Shown here: positions 16,463 through 26,363 of the stretch, one piece after another
How the letters are laid out: each line of letters begins with the position of its first letter
How positions within the stretch are numbered: the stretch's first letter is position 1
Source: Pseudooceanicola nanhaiensis DSM 18065
GTDB lineage: Bacteria > Pseudomonadota > Alphaproteobacteria > Rhodobacterales > Rhodobacteraceae
DNA length: 64,000 nucleotides
Reading direction: 5' to 3'
Assembly: GCF_000688295.1 (NCBI RefSeq)
Contig: NZ_JHZF01000013.1
Coordinates: 682,001-746,000 of the forward strand
Position numbers and translations under genes: made by a program
Notes under the pieces: model-generated
What the model was told of the DNA's origin: nothing
The model's database searches: none
Seen by the model: only the letters and a program-made list of their open reading frames with translations

Positions 16463-17766
16463 GCGGTGCCCGGACCGTTGAGGTGCCGGACCTCGCGCTG
16501 CGGGAAGGGGATCGAGATGCCCTCGGCCTTGAACGCGTCCCAGAGGGCCAGGAAGACCTCGCCCCGGACGTTGGTCAGGCCCTGGCTCGGGTCCACGATC
16601 CAGAACCGCAGGATGTAGTCGACCGAGCTGTCGCCGAAGCCGGTGATATGGCAGACGGGCGGCCGCGCGCTGAGGACGCGGTTGACCGTCTGGGACGCCT
16701 CGATCGCCACCCGCCGCACCAGGTGGGGATCGTCGCCATAGGCGGTGCCGAATTCGATGTCGACGCGCACGAACTTGTTGGAATGGGACCAGTTCACCAC
16801 CTGCCCGGTGATCAGGTCCTCGTTCGGGATCAGGTATTCCTTGCCGTCCCGCGTCGTGATCGAGACGTAGCGCGCGCCCAGCGTGTTGATCCAGCCGAAG
16901 GTGTCGCCGATCGAGATCACGTCGCCCGGCTTCACGCTCTTGTCGAGCAGGATGATGATCCCGCTGACGAGGTTCGAGACCACCTTCTGCAGGCCGAAGC
17001 CCAGGCCCACGCCGACCGCGCCCGAGAACAGCGTCAGACCGGTCAGGTCCAGCCCGACGATGCGGAGGGCGACGAAGAAGGCGACCCCGTAGAGCACCAC
17101 CTGCAGGAACTTCACCGCCAGCACCTGCATGGAGGGGCTGAGATCCTCGCTCCGGCTGATGTTGGCGGCGCCGGCATGGCTGGCGAAGCGGGCGATGGTG
17201 AAGAGCGCCGTCAGGACGACCGCCGCCTGCAGCAGCAGCCAGAGCGAGAACCGGGTCTCGCCCAGCGAGAAGGCGAAGCTGTCGAGCAGCTGGCGCGTCT
17301 CGTCCGTCAGGTCCACGATGATCAGCGTCACCCAGACCCAGGCCGCGATGCGCACGACCTTGCGGACGATGTCGTTCGCGATGAACCGGGTGAGCAGCGC
17401 AATCGCCAGCCACGCGAAGGCCAGCGTGCCGATGATCGCCAGGAGATGCGAGCGCGAGGGCCATGTGACCCCCTGCATCAGCCAGACCACCGGCCAGACC
17501 AGCAGCACGAACATGATCAGCACCATGCGGCGGTGCAGCTGGAGCCCGAAGCGCAGGCGCCATTTCGGCCAGCCCTCGCGCGCGCGCAGCCAGTTGTGGT
17601 AGCGCGGCCGGACCAGCCGGGCGAGCAGCCAGGCGAGGGCGAGAAGCGCAAGCGCGATGCCGATCTGGTAGAGGTTCCACGGCCGCATCAGCCCCGCGAG
17701 GAACAGTTCCGCACGCTGCCAGACGTCGAGCACGATCTCGAGGGCGATGTCGCGGTCCTGATCCAT
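16444..17766 (-). CDS. MscS family mechanosensitive ion channel
   Basis: A 440-residue inner-membrane channel. Several hydrophobic segments precede the pore-lining helix (GVGLGFGLQKVVSNLVSGI), followed by the MscS beta domain (KPGDVISIGDTFGWINTLG, then DGKEYLIPNEDLITGQVVNW). The extra N-terminal membrane segments make it longer than E. coli MscS (286 residues) and similar to the YbdG/YnaI-like group. It probably opens on hypo-osmotic shock. The start is the ATG at 17766. Confidence 0.92.
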   Translation of the reverse strand: MDQDRDIALEIVLDVWQRAELFLAGLMRPWNLYQIGIALALLALAWLLARLVRPRYHNWLRAREGWPKWRLRFGLQLHRRMVLIMFVLLVWPVVWLMQGVTWPSRSHLLAIIGTLAFAWLAIALLTRFIANDIVRKVVRIAAWVWVTLIIVDLTDETRQLLDSFAFSLGETRFSLWLLLQAAVVLTALFTIARFASHAGAANISRSEDLSPSMQVLAVKFLQVVLYGVAFFVALRIVGLDLTGLTLFSGAVGVGLGFGLQKVVSNLVSGIIILLDKSVKPGDVISIGDTFGWINTLGARYVSITTRDGKEYLIPNEDLITGQVVNWSHSNKFVRVDIEFGTAYGDDPHLVRRVAIEASQTVNRVLSARPPVCHITGFGDSSVDYILRFWIVDPSQGLTNVRGEVFLALWDAFKAEGISIPFPQREVRHLNGPGTAQAEIT

Positions 17767-17903
17767 TCAAACTCCTTCGCACGATCCTGCACCGCGGCGG
17801 GCGCTCCCGGCAAGTCCTGGCCGGCCCGGGGGCCGTGCCGCGCCGCCGCGTGACCCGAATCGCCTGACCGTGTCATCATGGCCGCCCGAAGGAGGACAAC
17901 GAC

Positions 17904-18098
17904 ATGACCGATGACACTCCGCTGAACCTGTTCGCCCGCCCGGCCGAGGCGGCCCGCAGCGACTATGCGCTGCACCGCTACCGCCGCGCCCTGCTGGCCA
18001 ATCATGAAACGCCGAAGGGCATCCTTGCGGTTCCGCACAAGGATCCGGCCCGCGACCGTGCGCTGCGCGCGGTCTTCGGCCCGCAGCCCGAGCGCTGA
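17904..18098 (+). CDS. Small hypothetical protein, 64 residues
   Basis: I do not recognise this protein. It is polar and basic, with no signal peptide or membrane segment, and contains a helical SDYALHRYRRALLANHE stretch in the middle. An excellent AAGGAGGACAACGAC site precedes the ATG, and codon usage is native, so it is likely expressed. It sits in front of leuC after a 215-bp gap. Confidence 0.65.
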   Translation: MTDDTPLNLFARPAEAARSDYALHRYRRALLANHETPKGILAVPHKDPARDRALRAVFGPQPER

Positions 18099-18313
18099 GC
18101 CCACGCCCCAGATGCTGCACCGCCGCGTGGCCCGCCCTTGCGGGGCGCGCGGCGCGGGCGTATTGAACGCAGCATGACACGGATTTTCGACATGGATGAT
18201 CGCGCGCGCCTGCCCTGGCGCTTCTTTGGCGCGTCCCTGACCGTTCTCGCCCGCCTATAAGGCCGGGCCCTTCGCGATTCCCGACATTTCACGAACACTC
18301 CAGGAGAGGACCC

Positions 18314-19720
18314 ATGTCCCCCAAGACGCTCTATGACAAGATCTGGGATGCCCACCTCGTTCACGAGGCCGAGGACGGCACCTGCCTTCTATATATCGAC
18401 CGCCATCTCGTCCACGAGGTGACCTCGCCCCAGGCCTTCGAGGGCCTGCGCATGGCGGGCCGCAAGGTGCATGCGCCGGACAAGACCATCGCCGTGCCGG
18501 ACCACAACGTGCCGACCACGCTCGACCGCGCCAACGCCGCGACGATGACCGAGGAGAGCCGCATCCAGGTGGAGGCGCTCGACAAGAACGCCAAGGACTT
18601 CGGGTTGCATTACTACCCGGTGTCGGATGTCCGCCAGGGCATCGTGCACATCGTCGGCCCCGAGCAGGGCTGGACGCTGCCCGGCATGACCGTGGTCTGC
18701 GGCGACAGCCACACGGCCACGCACGGCGCCTTCGGCGCGCTCGCGCACGGGATCGGCACGTCCGAGGTCGAGCACGTGCTCGCCACCCAGACGCTGATCC
18801 AGTCGAAATCGAAGAACATGAAGGTCGAGATCACCGGCAAGCTCGCGCCGGGGGTCACCGCGAAGGACATCACCCTTTCGGTGATCGGCCGCACCGGCAC
18901 CGCCGGCGGCACCGGCTACGTGATCGAATATTGCGGCGAGGCGATCCGCGACCTGTCCATGGAAGGCCGGATGACGGTCTGCAACATGGCGATCGAGGGC
19001 GGCGCCCGCGCCGGCCTGATCGCGCCGGACGAGAAGACCTTCGAGTACGTCAAGGGCCGCCCGCATGCGCCGAAGGGCGCCCAGTGGGAAGCGGCGATGG
19101 ACTGGTGGAAGACGCTCTATTCCGATGACGACGCGCATTGGGACAAGGTCATCACCATCAGGGGCGAGGACATCGCCCCGGTCGTCACCTGGGGCACCTC
19201 GCCCGAGGACGTGCTGCCGATCACCGCGGAGGTGCCGGATCCGGCCTCCTTCTCCGGCGGCAAGGTCGGCGCGGCGCAGCGCTCGCTCGACTACATGGGG
19301 CTGAAGCCGGGCCAGAAGCTCTCGGACATCGAGATCGACACCGTCTTCATCGGCTCCTGCACCAACGGGCGGATCGAGGACCTGCGGGCGGCCGCGGCCA
19401 TCCTGAAGGGCAAGAAGATCAAGGACGGGATGCGCGCCATGGTCGTGCCGGGCTCGGGCCTCGTCCGGGCGCAGGCCGAGGAAGAGGGGCTTGCCCAGAT
19501 CTTCCAGGACGCGGGCTTCGAATGGCGCCTCGCGGGCTGCTCCATGTGCCTGGCGATGAACCCCGACCAGCTGTCGCCCGGCGAACGCTGTGCCGCGACC
19601 TCCAACCGCAACTTCGAGGGCCGTCAGGGCCGGGGCGGACGCACCCACCTGATGAGCCCCGCGATGGCGGCGGCGGCGGCGGTCACGGGACGGCTGACAG
19701 ACGTGCGCGAGATCATGTAA
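18314..19720 (+). CDS. leuC: 3-isopropylmalate dehydratase large subunit
   Basis: With LeuD, isomerises 2- to 3-isopropylmalate in leucine biosynthesis. The 468-residue product is a [4Fe-4S] aconitase-family protein. [13 protein letters not shown] and the cluster cysteines in [13 protein letters not shown] and [14 protein letters not shown] are all present. An AGGAGAGGACCC site precedes the ATG. leuD follows after one intervening gene (hdeD-like). Confidence 0.97.
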   Translation: MSPKTLYDKIWDAHLVHEAEDGTCLLYIDRHLVHEVTSPQAFEGLRMAGRKVHAPDKTIAVPDHNVPTTLDRANAATMTEESRIQVEALDKNAKDFGLHYYPVSDVRQGIVHIVGPEQGWTLPGMTVVCGDSHTATHGAFGALAHGIGTSEVEHVLATQTLIQSKSKNMKVEITGKLAPGVTAKDITLSVIGRTGTAGGTGYVIEYCGEAIRDLSMEGRMTVCNMAIEGGARAGLIAPDEKTFEYVKGRPHAPKGAQWEAAMDWWKTLYSDDDAHWDKVITIRGEDIAPVVTWGTSPEDVLPITAEVPDPASFSGGKVGAAQRSLDYMGLKPGQKLSDIEIDTVFIGSCTNGRIEDLRAAAAILKGKKIKDGMRAMVVPGSGLVRAQAEEEGLAQIFQDAGFEWRLAGCSMCLAMNPDQLSPGERCAATSNRNFEGRQGRGGRTHLMSPAMAAAAAVTGRLTDVREIM

Positions 19721-19756
19721 CCTCGGGGCAGTTATTTCCGTCGAAAGGACAAGGAC

Positions 19757-20275
19757 ATGAGGGCTTCCAGCACGATGCTCGGCATCGGGGTCGCGATGAT
19801 GATCGCGGGGATATTCGCGATCATCAACCCGCTCGCGGCCTCGGTCGCGGTCACCACCATCGTCGGCCTCGTGCTGCTGGTGGCGGGCGGGGTGTCGCTG
19901 ATCTCGCTCCTGGCGGACGGCAGCTACCGCAGCCGGATGTGGAACATCGTGATCGCCGGGCTCTCGGTGATCGCGGGCTTCTGGATGCTGACCAATCCGC
20001 TCGAGGGGACGGTGTCGCTCACCATCATCCTCGGCGCGCTGTTCTTCGTGATCGGCCTGATCCGCCTGCTGATGCTGCCCGCCCTGCGGGGCACGCCCGG
20101 CTTCTTGCCGCTGCTGATCTCGGGCGGGGCGTCGGTCATCATCGGTCTCCTTGTCCTCTTCGGCTTCGCAGAGCTGCAGTCGACGCTCCTCGGCTACCTG
20201 CTGGGCTTCCAGCTTCTGGCCGAGGGCATCGCGCTGGCGGCGCTCGGATACCTCGGCCGGCGGGGCGGCGTCTGA
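19757..20275 (+). CDS. HdeD family (DUF308) membrane protein
   Basis: A 172-residue inner-membrane protein with six hydrophobic segments arranged as three repeated hairpins, typical of HdeD-like acid-resistance proteins. Internal repetition can be seen in FAIINPLAASVAVT and FWMLTNPLEGTVSLTI. It starts 36 bp after leuC on the same strand and is followed by a hairpin before leuD. A link to leucine synthesis is not expected from the family; its position is probably incidental. Confidence 0.87.
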   Translation: MRASSTMLGIGVAMMIAGIFAIINPLAASVAVTTIVGLVLLVAGGVSLISLLADGSYRSRMWNIVIAGLSVIAGFWMLTNPLEGTVSLTIILGALFFVIGLIRLLMLPALRGTPGFLPLLISGGASVIIGLLVLFGFAELQSTLLGYLLGFQLLAEGIALAALGYLGRRGGV

Positions 20276-20299
20276 CGTCCCCGGCCATGTACTGACACG

Positions 20300-20321
20300 G
20301 GCGGAGGGACCTTCCTCCGCC
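20300..20321 (+). terminator. Hairpin between the hdeD-like gene and leuD
   Basis: GGCGGAGG at 20300-20307 pairs with CCTCCGCC at 20314-20321 around a six-base loop. No U-run follows. It may partially terminate or protect the upstream message, so leuD could depend on its own promoter or on read-through. Confidence 0.4.
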
Positions 20322-20368
20322 ACACCACGACAACCCAGCCGGTCCGTGGGGCCGGTCAGGAGGACCTT

Positions 20369-20974
20369 ATGGAAAAGTTCGAGAAAGTGACCGGGATCGC
20401 GGCGCCGATGCCGCTGGTGAACATCGACACCGACATGATCATCCCCAAGCAGTTCCTGAAGACGATCAAGCGCTCGGGGCTGGGCGTGAACCTCTTCGAC
20501 GAGATGCGCTATGACGACAACGGCAACGAGATCCCCGATTTCGTGCTGAACAAGCCGGCCTACCGCGAGGCGAAGATCCTCGTTGCGGGTGACAATTTCG
20601 GCTGCGGCTCCTCGCGCGAACACGCGCCCTGGGCGCTGGCGGATTTCGGCATCAAGGTGATCGTCTCGACCAGCTACGCCGACATCTTCTACAACAACTG
20701 CTTCAAGAACGGCATGCTGCCGATCGTCCTGCCGGAAGAGCAGGTCGAGGCGCTGATGAAGGACGCCGAGAAGGGCGCCAACGCCCGGATGGAGGTCGAC
20801 CTGGAAAGCCAGACGATCACCGATTCCACCGGCGCCGCCTATCATTTCGAGGTCGATCCCTTCCGCAAGCACTGCCTGCTCGAGGGGCTGGACGACATCG
20901 GACTGACGCTCGAGAAGGCCGGCGCGATCGAGACCTTCGAGGCGCAGGCATCGCAGTGGCGGCCTTGGGTCTGA
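20369..20974 (+). CDS. leuD: 3-isopropylmalate dehydratase small subunit
   Basis: Partner of LeuC. The 201-residue protein contains the swivel-domain features [18 protein letters not shown] near the start and the [16 protein letters not shown] motif in the middle, both diagnostic of the bacterial LeuD. A CAGGAGGACCTT site precedes the ATG. A strong intrinsic terminator follows. Confidence 0.97.
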   Translation: MEKFEKVTGIAAPMPLVNIDTDMIIPKQFLKTIKRSGLGVNLFDEMRYDDNGNEIPDFVLNKPAYREAKILVAGDNFGCGSSREHAPWALADFGIKVIVSTSYADIFYNNCFKNGMLPIVLPEEQVEALMKDAEKGANARMEVDLESQTITDSTGAAYHFEVDPFRKHCLLEGLDDIGLTLEKAGAIETFEAQASQWRPWV

Positions 20975-20998
20975 CCCCCTGATCGCTACAATATGTTG

Positions 20999-21025
20999 AA
21001 AAAGGGGCGGTTTCGCCCCTTTTTT
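20999..21025 (+). terminator. Intrinsic terminator of leuD
   Basis: AAAAAGGGGCG at 20999-21009 pairs with CGCCCCTTTTT at 21014-21024 around a GTTT loop, giving an 11-bp stem with a six-base T-run. This is a canonical Rho-independent terminator 25 bp past the leuD stop. Confidence 0.92.
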
Positions 21026-21225
21026 GCGCGGAAATTGATGCAGGAAAGCACCAGTATACCCGTCATTTCGCCCCATTGGTGATGTCGAATACCCTGGACG
21101 CTTGAGGCCTTGCGGCAAAAGCGGCAACATTTGGGCAATATTGAGGCATCCGCCATGCGCGGTATCAAGTTGGAACATCGGGTCGGCGACGCATCGGCCC
21201 GGGCCAGTTTGAAGGACATCGAACT

Positions 21226-22068
21226 GTGATCGTGAGATTGACAGGTGCGTTCCTGCGCGCCCTCCTGGTGGCTTTGACCATCGTGACGCCGGCCCTTCTG
21301 CTGCCCGACACGGCCGCGGACACCGCGCAGGTCGTGGTGCTGCTGGCGCTGATCGCGGGCGCCTTCGTCTTCATCGAATACTACAGCCGCTACCCCTCGA
21401 TCATCGAGTTCCGCTTCGCGCCGCCGTTCAACCGGCTGCGCTTCTACGCCGTCTTCCTGACCGTGCTGCTGCTGACCGTGCACCGCGCCGGAGAGGCGCT
21501 CGACACGCCGGTGGCCGATCTCTTCAGCGCCTTCGGCAGGTTGCTCAGCGGGTTGCTGGACTTCCCCTATTCGCCCGTGCGCCTCGTCCTGCTGGCCCTG
21601 CCGGAGGGCACGCCGCCCGCCATGATGGCCGAGGTGCGGGATGCGGCGAGCATCGCCTACCTCGTGGCCCTCGGGCTGCTCCTGTGCTTCGCGTGGCTGG
21701 TCAAGATCAAGGGCTGGCCGGGACGGCAGGGCGCCTTCAACGTCTGGCTGAACCTGCCGCTCTTCGATCCGACCGGCGGTGGCGACGTTCTGGCCCGGCT
21801 GAAGCGCGATTCGAGCATTAACATCGTATTAGGGTTTCTCCTGCCATTCTTGACCCCGGCGGCCTTCAAGCTGGTCGTGCTGGTGATCGGCCCCGTGTCG
21901 ATCACCTCTCCGCAGACACTGATCTGGGTGATGACGGCATGGGCGATCGTACCGGCGAACCTCGTGATGCGCGGCATCGCGCTGCACCGCATCGCGGTGA
22001 TGATCGAGGAAAAGCGCCGCCGCACCTACGAGGAATCGAAGGCCGAGGAGCAGTTCCAGGCCGCCTGA
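21226..22068 (+). CDS. Integral membrane protein of unknown function
   Basis: A 280-residue protein with about six membrane segments and a charged C-terminal tail (IEEKRRRTYEESKAEEQ) that is probably a cytoplasmic helix. I do not recognise a characterised family. A conserved-looking IEYYSRYPSIIEFRFAPP loop follows the second segment. The start is a GTG at 21226 with AAGGACAT upstream. Its TGA overlaps the next frame, an exonuclease-like protein, suggesting coupled translation. Confidence 0.75.
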   Translation: MIVRLTGAFLRALLVALTIVTPALLLPDTAADTAQVVVLLALIAGAFVFIEYYSRYPSIIEFRFAPPFNRLRFYAVFLTVLLLTVHRAGEALDTPVADLFSAFGRLLSGLLDFPYSPVRLVLLALPEGTPPAMMAEVRDAASIAYLVALGLLLCFAWLVKIKGWPGRQGAFNVWLNLPLFDPTGGGDVLARLKRDSSINIVLGFLLPFLTPAAFKLVVLVIGPVSITSPQTLIWVMTAWAIVPANLVMRGIALHRIAVMIEEKRRRTYEESKAEEQFQAA

Positions 22069-23108
22069 TCCTCGCGCTTGCCTTCTGCCTCACCGCCGGC
22101 ATCGCCGCGGCCGAGACTTTGCGGGTCGGCTATCTTCACACCGAATTGTCGCGCGAGGGGCCCGGGCTGATGCTGCGGGACATCGTCTCGGACGCGCCGC
22201 AGGTCGCGGCCCTCCGCGCGGTGATCGGCGCCGCGGAGGCGGACGTGCTGGTGCTGGGCGACATGGATTACGATGCGCAGGGGGCCGCTCTTGATGCGTT
22301 GAACGCGGGGCTGGCGACTCCCTATCCCCACGCGCAGGCCCTGCAGGGCAATGCCGGGATCGACACCGGGCTGGACCTCGACGGCGATGGCAGGCTGGGG
22401 CGGCCGCGCGACATGCAGGCCTACGGGCGGTTCGCGGGACAGTCGGGCCTGGGCATCCTGTCGCGCCTGCCGATCGGGGCGCCGGTCTCGCTGAACGCGC
22501 TCCTGTGGCAGGACGTCCCCGGCAGCCTGATGTCCGCCGAGGAGCGCGACACCGCGGGCGATGTCCAGCGGCTGTCCTCCGGCGGGCACTGGATCGTGCC
22601 GCTGGCGCCTGTGAACGGCCCGGCGCTGACCCTGATGGTCTTCCACGCCACGCCCCCCGTCTTCGACGGGCCGGAGGACCGCAACGGCCGGCGCAACGCG
22701 GACGAGATCGCGCTGTGGCAGAGGCTGCTCGACGGCGCGCTGGACAGCCCCGCCCCCTCCGGCTCTTTCGTGATCGCGGGCACCGCCAATATCGACCCGG
22801 CGGACGGAGAGGGGCGGCTGGAGGCGATTGGCGACCTGCTGGCCGATCCGCGGCTGATCGATCCGCGCCCCGCTTCTCCGGGCGGCGCGGCGGCCGAGGC
22901 CGGCGGTCAGACCGGCGATCCCGCGCTGGATACCGTCGACTGGCCCGAGCCCGCGCCCGGGAACCTCCGGGTGGATTACGTGCTGCCCTCCGCCGATCTG
23001 CGGCTGGACCGGCCCGGGGTGCTCTGGCCCGAGAAGGGCGCGGAGCTGGCCGAGAGCGTCGCGGTGGCAAGCCGGCACCGCCTGGTCTGGATCGACATCC
23101 TGCGCTGA
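22065..23108 (+). CDS. Secreted endonuclease/exonuclease/phosphatase-fold protein
   Basis: About 347 residues, with a hydrophobic N-terminal export signal (LILALAFCLTAGIAAAE). A body follows with features of the EEP fold: EADVLVLGDMDYDAQG, SGLGILSRLPIG, GTANIDPADGEGRLEAIGDL and a final DYVLPSADLRL with a terminal SRHRLVWIDI. The substrate could be a phosphodiester or phosphomonoester. No ATG, GTG or TTG start lies at a sensible position. The frame needs a CTG at 22065 overlapping the previous TGA, or a longer start inside the preceding gene from about 21939. The N-terminus is therefore uncertain. Confidence 0.75.
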   Translation: MILALAFCLTAGIAAAETLRVGYLHTELSREGPGLMLRDIVSDAPQVAALRAVIGAAEADVLVLGDMDYDAQGAALDALNAGLATPYPHAQALQGNAGIDTGLDLDGDGRLGRPRDMQAYGRFAGQSGLGILSRLPIGAPVSLNALLWQDVPGSLMSAEERDTAGDVQRLSSGGHWIVPLAPVNGPALTLMVFHATPPVFDGPEDRNGRRNADEIALWQRLLDGALDSPAPSGSFVIAGTANIDPADGEGRLEAIGDLLADPRLIDPRPASPGGAAAEAGGQTGDPALDTVDWPEPAPGNLRVDYVLPSADLRLDRPGVLWPEKGAELAESVAVASRHRLVWIDILR

Positions 23109-23238
23109 GGGCCGGAGGCGGTGCTGGCGCGGGCCGAGCTTCCCCCGACCTGCCCCGTCCCATGCGCGCCCCGGGACGGCGCCCCGGGGGGTAGATCGGC
23201 GGAACTGCGTTGCCGTCCGCTCGAGAGCGCCGGGACCG

Positions 23239-24141
23239 TCAGGCCGCCGCGCTCCGGCCCGCCGCGCGTGTTTCGGGGCGGAGGGGGTGGATCGCCTCGG
23301 CCAGCGCGGCGTCGAGCGGGGTGGGCACGAAGCCCGGCAGCAGCCGCCCGAGCGGCGCGGGGTCGAGCCGGTGCGGCAGCGACCAGAGGTAGCGCATCTC
23401 GAACACGCCGCGCAGAACCGGCAGGAAGGGCCGGGCGAGCTGCAGCTGCCACCAGGGAAACCGCCCGGCGCGGACCGTGTGCCCGGTGACGCGGGAGAGG
23501 GCGCCCGCCAGATCCCGCCCGGTGAGGGTGTGGCCGGGGACCGGCACCTGTTCGAATCGCGCAAGGTCGTCGCGTTCGGCCAGCGCCACCGCGATCCGGG
23601 CGGCGTCGGGCAGCCAGCACCAGGCGTGCTCGGTGTCGACGGGTCCGGGATAGGCGATCCGGCCCTTCCAGACGTCCCTGGCGATGAAGCGGTCGAACCA
23701 GTTGCCCGAGGCGCGGTCGTCGATGAAGTCGCCCATGTAGAGCATGATCGTCCGGACGCCGCTGTCGCGATACAGCGCCTCCATCTCGCGGCGGAGCCGT
23801 CCGAGGGGGTTCGTGGCCCGCATCGGGGCCCCGGGGCCGAAGACCGGCCCGGCGCCGGGGCCGAAGCCGTAGACGCTGCCCGGCACGATGACCGGAATGT
23901 CATGGGTGCGCGCCGCGTCGATCGTCATCCGGTGCAGCGGCAGAAGCTGCGTGTCCCAAAGATCGTAGGTCGGCGGGTGCATCCCCATGACGACGACATC
24001 GGCATCCGCGGCCGCGCGGGTCAGGTCCCCGGTCCTGCGGTCGAAGCGATGGACGTGCCAGCCGGCCGCGGCGAAGGCGCGGGCGGCATGGCGTCCGAAC
24101 CTGCCGTTGGCGCCGGTGATGAGAGCGGTCTTGCGGGTCAT
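23239..24141 (-). CDS. NAD(P)-dependent epimerase/reductase of the extended SDR type
   Basis: A 300-residue Rossmann-fold protein. The nucleotide-binding loop ITGANGRFGRHAARAF is at the N-terminus, and GSVYGFG in the middle is the position of the catalytic Tyr in related epimerases. The rest has the length and helix pattern of atypical extended short-chain dehydrogenases that reduce or isomerise sugar or small-molecule substrates. The ATG at 24141 has GAAAGGAGACC upstream. It is divergent from a LysR regulator, which is its likely controller. The substrate is unknown. Confidence 0.82.
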   Translation of the reverse strand: MTRKTALITGANGRFGRHAARAFAAAGWHVHRFDRRTGDLTRAAADADVVVMGMHPPTYDLWDTQLLPLHRMTIDAARTHDIPVIVPGSVYGFGPGAGPVFGPGAPMRATNPLGRLRREMEALYRDSGVRTIMLYMGDFIDDRASGNWFDRFIARDVWKGRIAYPGPVDTEHAWCWLPDAARIAVALAERDDLARFEQVPVPGHTLTGRDLAGALSRVTGHTVRAGRFPWWQLQLARPFLPVLRGVFEMRYLWSLPHRLDPAPLGRLLPGFVPTPLDAALAEAIHPLRPETRAAGRSAAA

Positions 24142-24234
24142 GGCCTGGTCTCCTTTCAGATGATGCGAGGAAGATGAGGCATTCACGGGCATATCGGAAT
24201 TGCGAGAAAATGACGGTCGTGTATTCATGAATGA

Positions 24235-25137
24235 ATGGATAACGCGTTCGCACAGCTCGACTGGTCGCTCGTTCAGGCCTTCCTCGCCGTGGCACGCGAA
24301 GGCTCGCTGTCGGGCGGGGCGCGGGCGCTCGGGATCAGCCAGCCGACGCTGGGGCGGCACATTGCGCGGCTGGAGGCAGAGACCGGGCTGTCGCTCTTCG
24401 CGCGGCAGCCGCGCGGGCTCGACCTGACCGAAGCGGGGCGGGCGCTGCGCCCGCCAGCCGAGCGGATGGCGGCCGCGATGGCCGAGATGGCGCTGGCCGC
24501 CGCCGGGCGGGACGAGGCGCTGACCGGCACCGTCCGGATCACCGCGAGCGAGGTCGTGGCGCATCACATCCTGCCGCGGATCGTGGCGGAGCTCCTTGCG
24601 GAAGCGCCCGGCATCTCGGTCGAGATCGACGCCAGCAACGCCAGCGGCAACCTCTTGTTCCGCGAGGCCGACATCGCGGTCAGGATGTTCCGGCCCGAGC
24701 AGCTCGACCTCGTGACCCGGCGCTTGGGCGAGATCGAGATCGGCTGCTTCGCGGCCACCGCCTATCTCGACCGGCGCGGGCGGCCCCGGACGGGCGCGGA
24801 TCTTGCCGGGCACGACCTCATCGGCTTCGACCGGTCCGAACTGATGCTGCGCGCGATGCGCGGCCTGGGCTGGCCGCTGACGCGGGAGGATTTCCGGCTC
24901 AGGACCGACGACCAGGTCGCCTATTGGGAATACCTGCGCGCCGGCTGCGGGATCGGCTTCTTCCAGGCCCATGTCGCGCGCGCGACCGATTGCATCGAGG
25001 AGCTGCTGCCGGAACTGACGGTCCCGGGCCTGCCGGTCTGGATCGCGGCGCATGAAAAGGTCCGGCGCATCCCCCGCGTGGACCTCGTCTGGCGCCTGCT
25101 GGAGCGCGGGTTGAAGCCGTTTCTGACGCCCGCCTGA
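24235..25137 (+). CDS. LysR family transcriptional regulator
   Basis: A 300-residue regulator. The N-terminal winged helix-turn-helix is typical (DWSLVQAFLAVAREGSLSGG, then LGISQPTLGRHIARLE), and the rest is the periplasmic-binding-like effector domain. It is divergently transcribed from the SDR-type oxidoreductase gene, the usual layout in which a LysR protein controls its neighbour. The 93-bp shared region contains the palindrome ATTCATGAAT at 24223-24232, close to the start codon. Several overlapping ATGs occur here; I chose the one giving the standard family N-terminus. Confidence 0.92.
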   Translation: MDNAFAQLDWSLVQAFLAVAREGSLSGGARALGISQPTLGRHIARLEAETGLSLFARQPRGLDLTEAGRALRPPAERMAAAMAEMALAAAGRDEALTGTVRITASEVVAHHILPRIVAELLAEAPGISVEIDASNASGNLLFREADIAVRMFRPEQLDLVTRRLGEIEIGCFAATAYLDRRGRPRTGADLAGHDLIGFDRSELMLRAMRGLGWPLTREDFRLRTDDQVAYWEYLRAGCGIGFFQAHVARATDCIEELLPELTVPGLPVWIAAHEKVRRIPRVDLVWRLLERGLKPFLTPA

Positions 25138-25206
25138 CGCAGGGTTTCTTGACCGCCCCCGGCCAAAGGGATACCCGAGCCGGGACACGGGAAAAGGAAC
25201 GATCGA

Positions 25207-26316
25207 ATGAGCAACCCCTCGCTTCTCATCCTGCCGGGCGACGGCATCGGGCCCGAGGTGATGGCCGAAGTGCGCAAGATCATCGACTGGTTCGGCGACA
25301 AGCGCGGCGTCAGCTTCGACGTGAGCGAGGACCTCGTCGGCGGCTGCGCCTACGACAAGCACGGCACGCCGCTGCATGACGACACGATGGCCAGGGCGCA
25401 GGAGGTCGACGCCGTCCTGCTGGGTGCCGTCGGCGGGCCGAAATACGACAAGCTCGACTTCAGCGTGAAGCCGGAACGCGGGCTGCTGCGGCTGCGCAAG
25501 GAGATGGACCTCTACGCCAACCTGCGCCCGGCCCAGTGCTTTGACGCGCTGGCCGATTTCTCGTCCCTGAAGAAGGACGTGGTCGCGGGCCTCGACATCA
25601 TGATCATCCGCGAGCTCACCTCGGGCGTCTATTTCGGCGAGCCGCGCGGCATCATCAAGGAAGGCAACGAGCGCGTCGGCATCAACACGCAGCGCTACAC
25701 CGAGAGCGAGATCGCCCGCGTGGCACGCTCGGCCTTCGAGATGGCGCGCAAGCGGTCGAACAAGGTCTGCTCGATGGAGAAGGCCAACGTGATGGAATCG
25801 GGCATCCTGTGGCGCGACGTCGTGCAGGAGATCCACGACGCCGAGTATCCGGATGTCGAGCTGTCGCACATGTACGCCGACGCCGGCGCCATGCAGCTGA
25901 CCCGCTGGCCCAAGCAGTTCGACGTGATCGTGACCGACAACCTCTTCGGCGACCTGCTGTCCGACCTCGCCGCGATGCTCACGGGTTCGCTCGGGATGCT
26001 GCCCTCGGCCTCGCTGGGTGCCCCGATGGCCAATGGCCGTCCGAAGGCGCTTTACGAGCCGGTGCACGGCTCGGCCCCCGACATCGCGGGTCAGGGCAAG
26101 GCGAACCCGATCGCCTGCATCCTCAGCTTCGCCATGGCGCTGCGGTATTCGTTCGACATGGGCGACGAGGCCGCACGGGTCGAGACGGCGGTCGAGAAGG
26201 TGCTCGCCGACGGTCTCAGGACTGCCGATCTTCTGGGCGAAGAGGGCAAATCTCCGGTCAGCACGTCGGAAATGGGCGATGCGATCGTCGCGGCGCTCGA
26301 TGCCAGCCTCGCATGA
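25207..26316 (+). CDS. leuB: 3-isopropylmalate dehydrogenase
   Basis: Oxidises and decarboxylates 3-isopropylmalate, the third step of leucine synthesis. The 369-residue protein has [11 protein letters not shown] at the start, [11 protein letters not shown], the substrate and metal residues in [20 protein letters not shown], and the NAD-binding [17 protein letters not shown] motif. The ATG follows a GGAACGATCGA stretch. It lies 4.2 kb from leuD, with four unrelated genes between. Confidence 0.97.
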   Translation: MSNPSLLILPGDGIGPEVMAEVRKIIDWFGDKRGVSFDVSEDLVGGCAYDKHGTPLHDDTMARAQEVDAVLLGAVGGPKYDKLDFSVKPERGLLRLRKEMDLYANLRPAQCFDALADFSSLKKDVVAGLDIMIIRELTSGVYFGEPRGIIKEGNERVGINTQRYTESEIARVARSAFEMARKRSNKVCSMEKANVMESGILWRDVVQEIHDAEYPDVELSHMYADAGAMQLTRWPKQFDVIVTDNLFGDLLSDLAAMLTGSLGMLPSASLGAPMANGRPKALYEPVHGSAPDIAGQGKANPIACILSFAMALRYSFDMGDEAARVETAVEKVLADGLRTADLLGEEGKSPVSTSEMGDAIVAALDASLA

Positions 26317-26363
26317 CGCTCCGGCGGTCCTAGTCTGGCACTGATCCGGACAGAGGACCGCCG

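Noticed and set aside
18389-21178. Very long open frame on the minus strand opposite leuC-leuD
   Set aside because: It is antisense to three well-supported genes and reflects the high GC content; residues are dominated by Arg, Gly and His.
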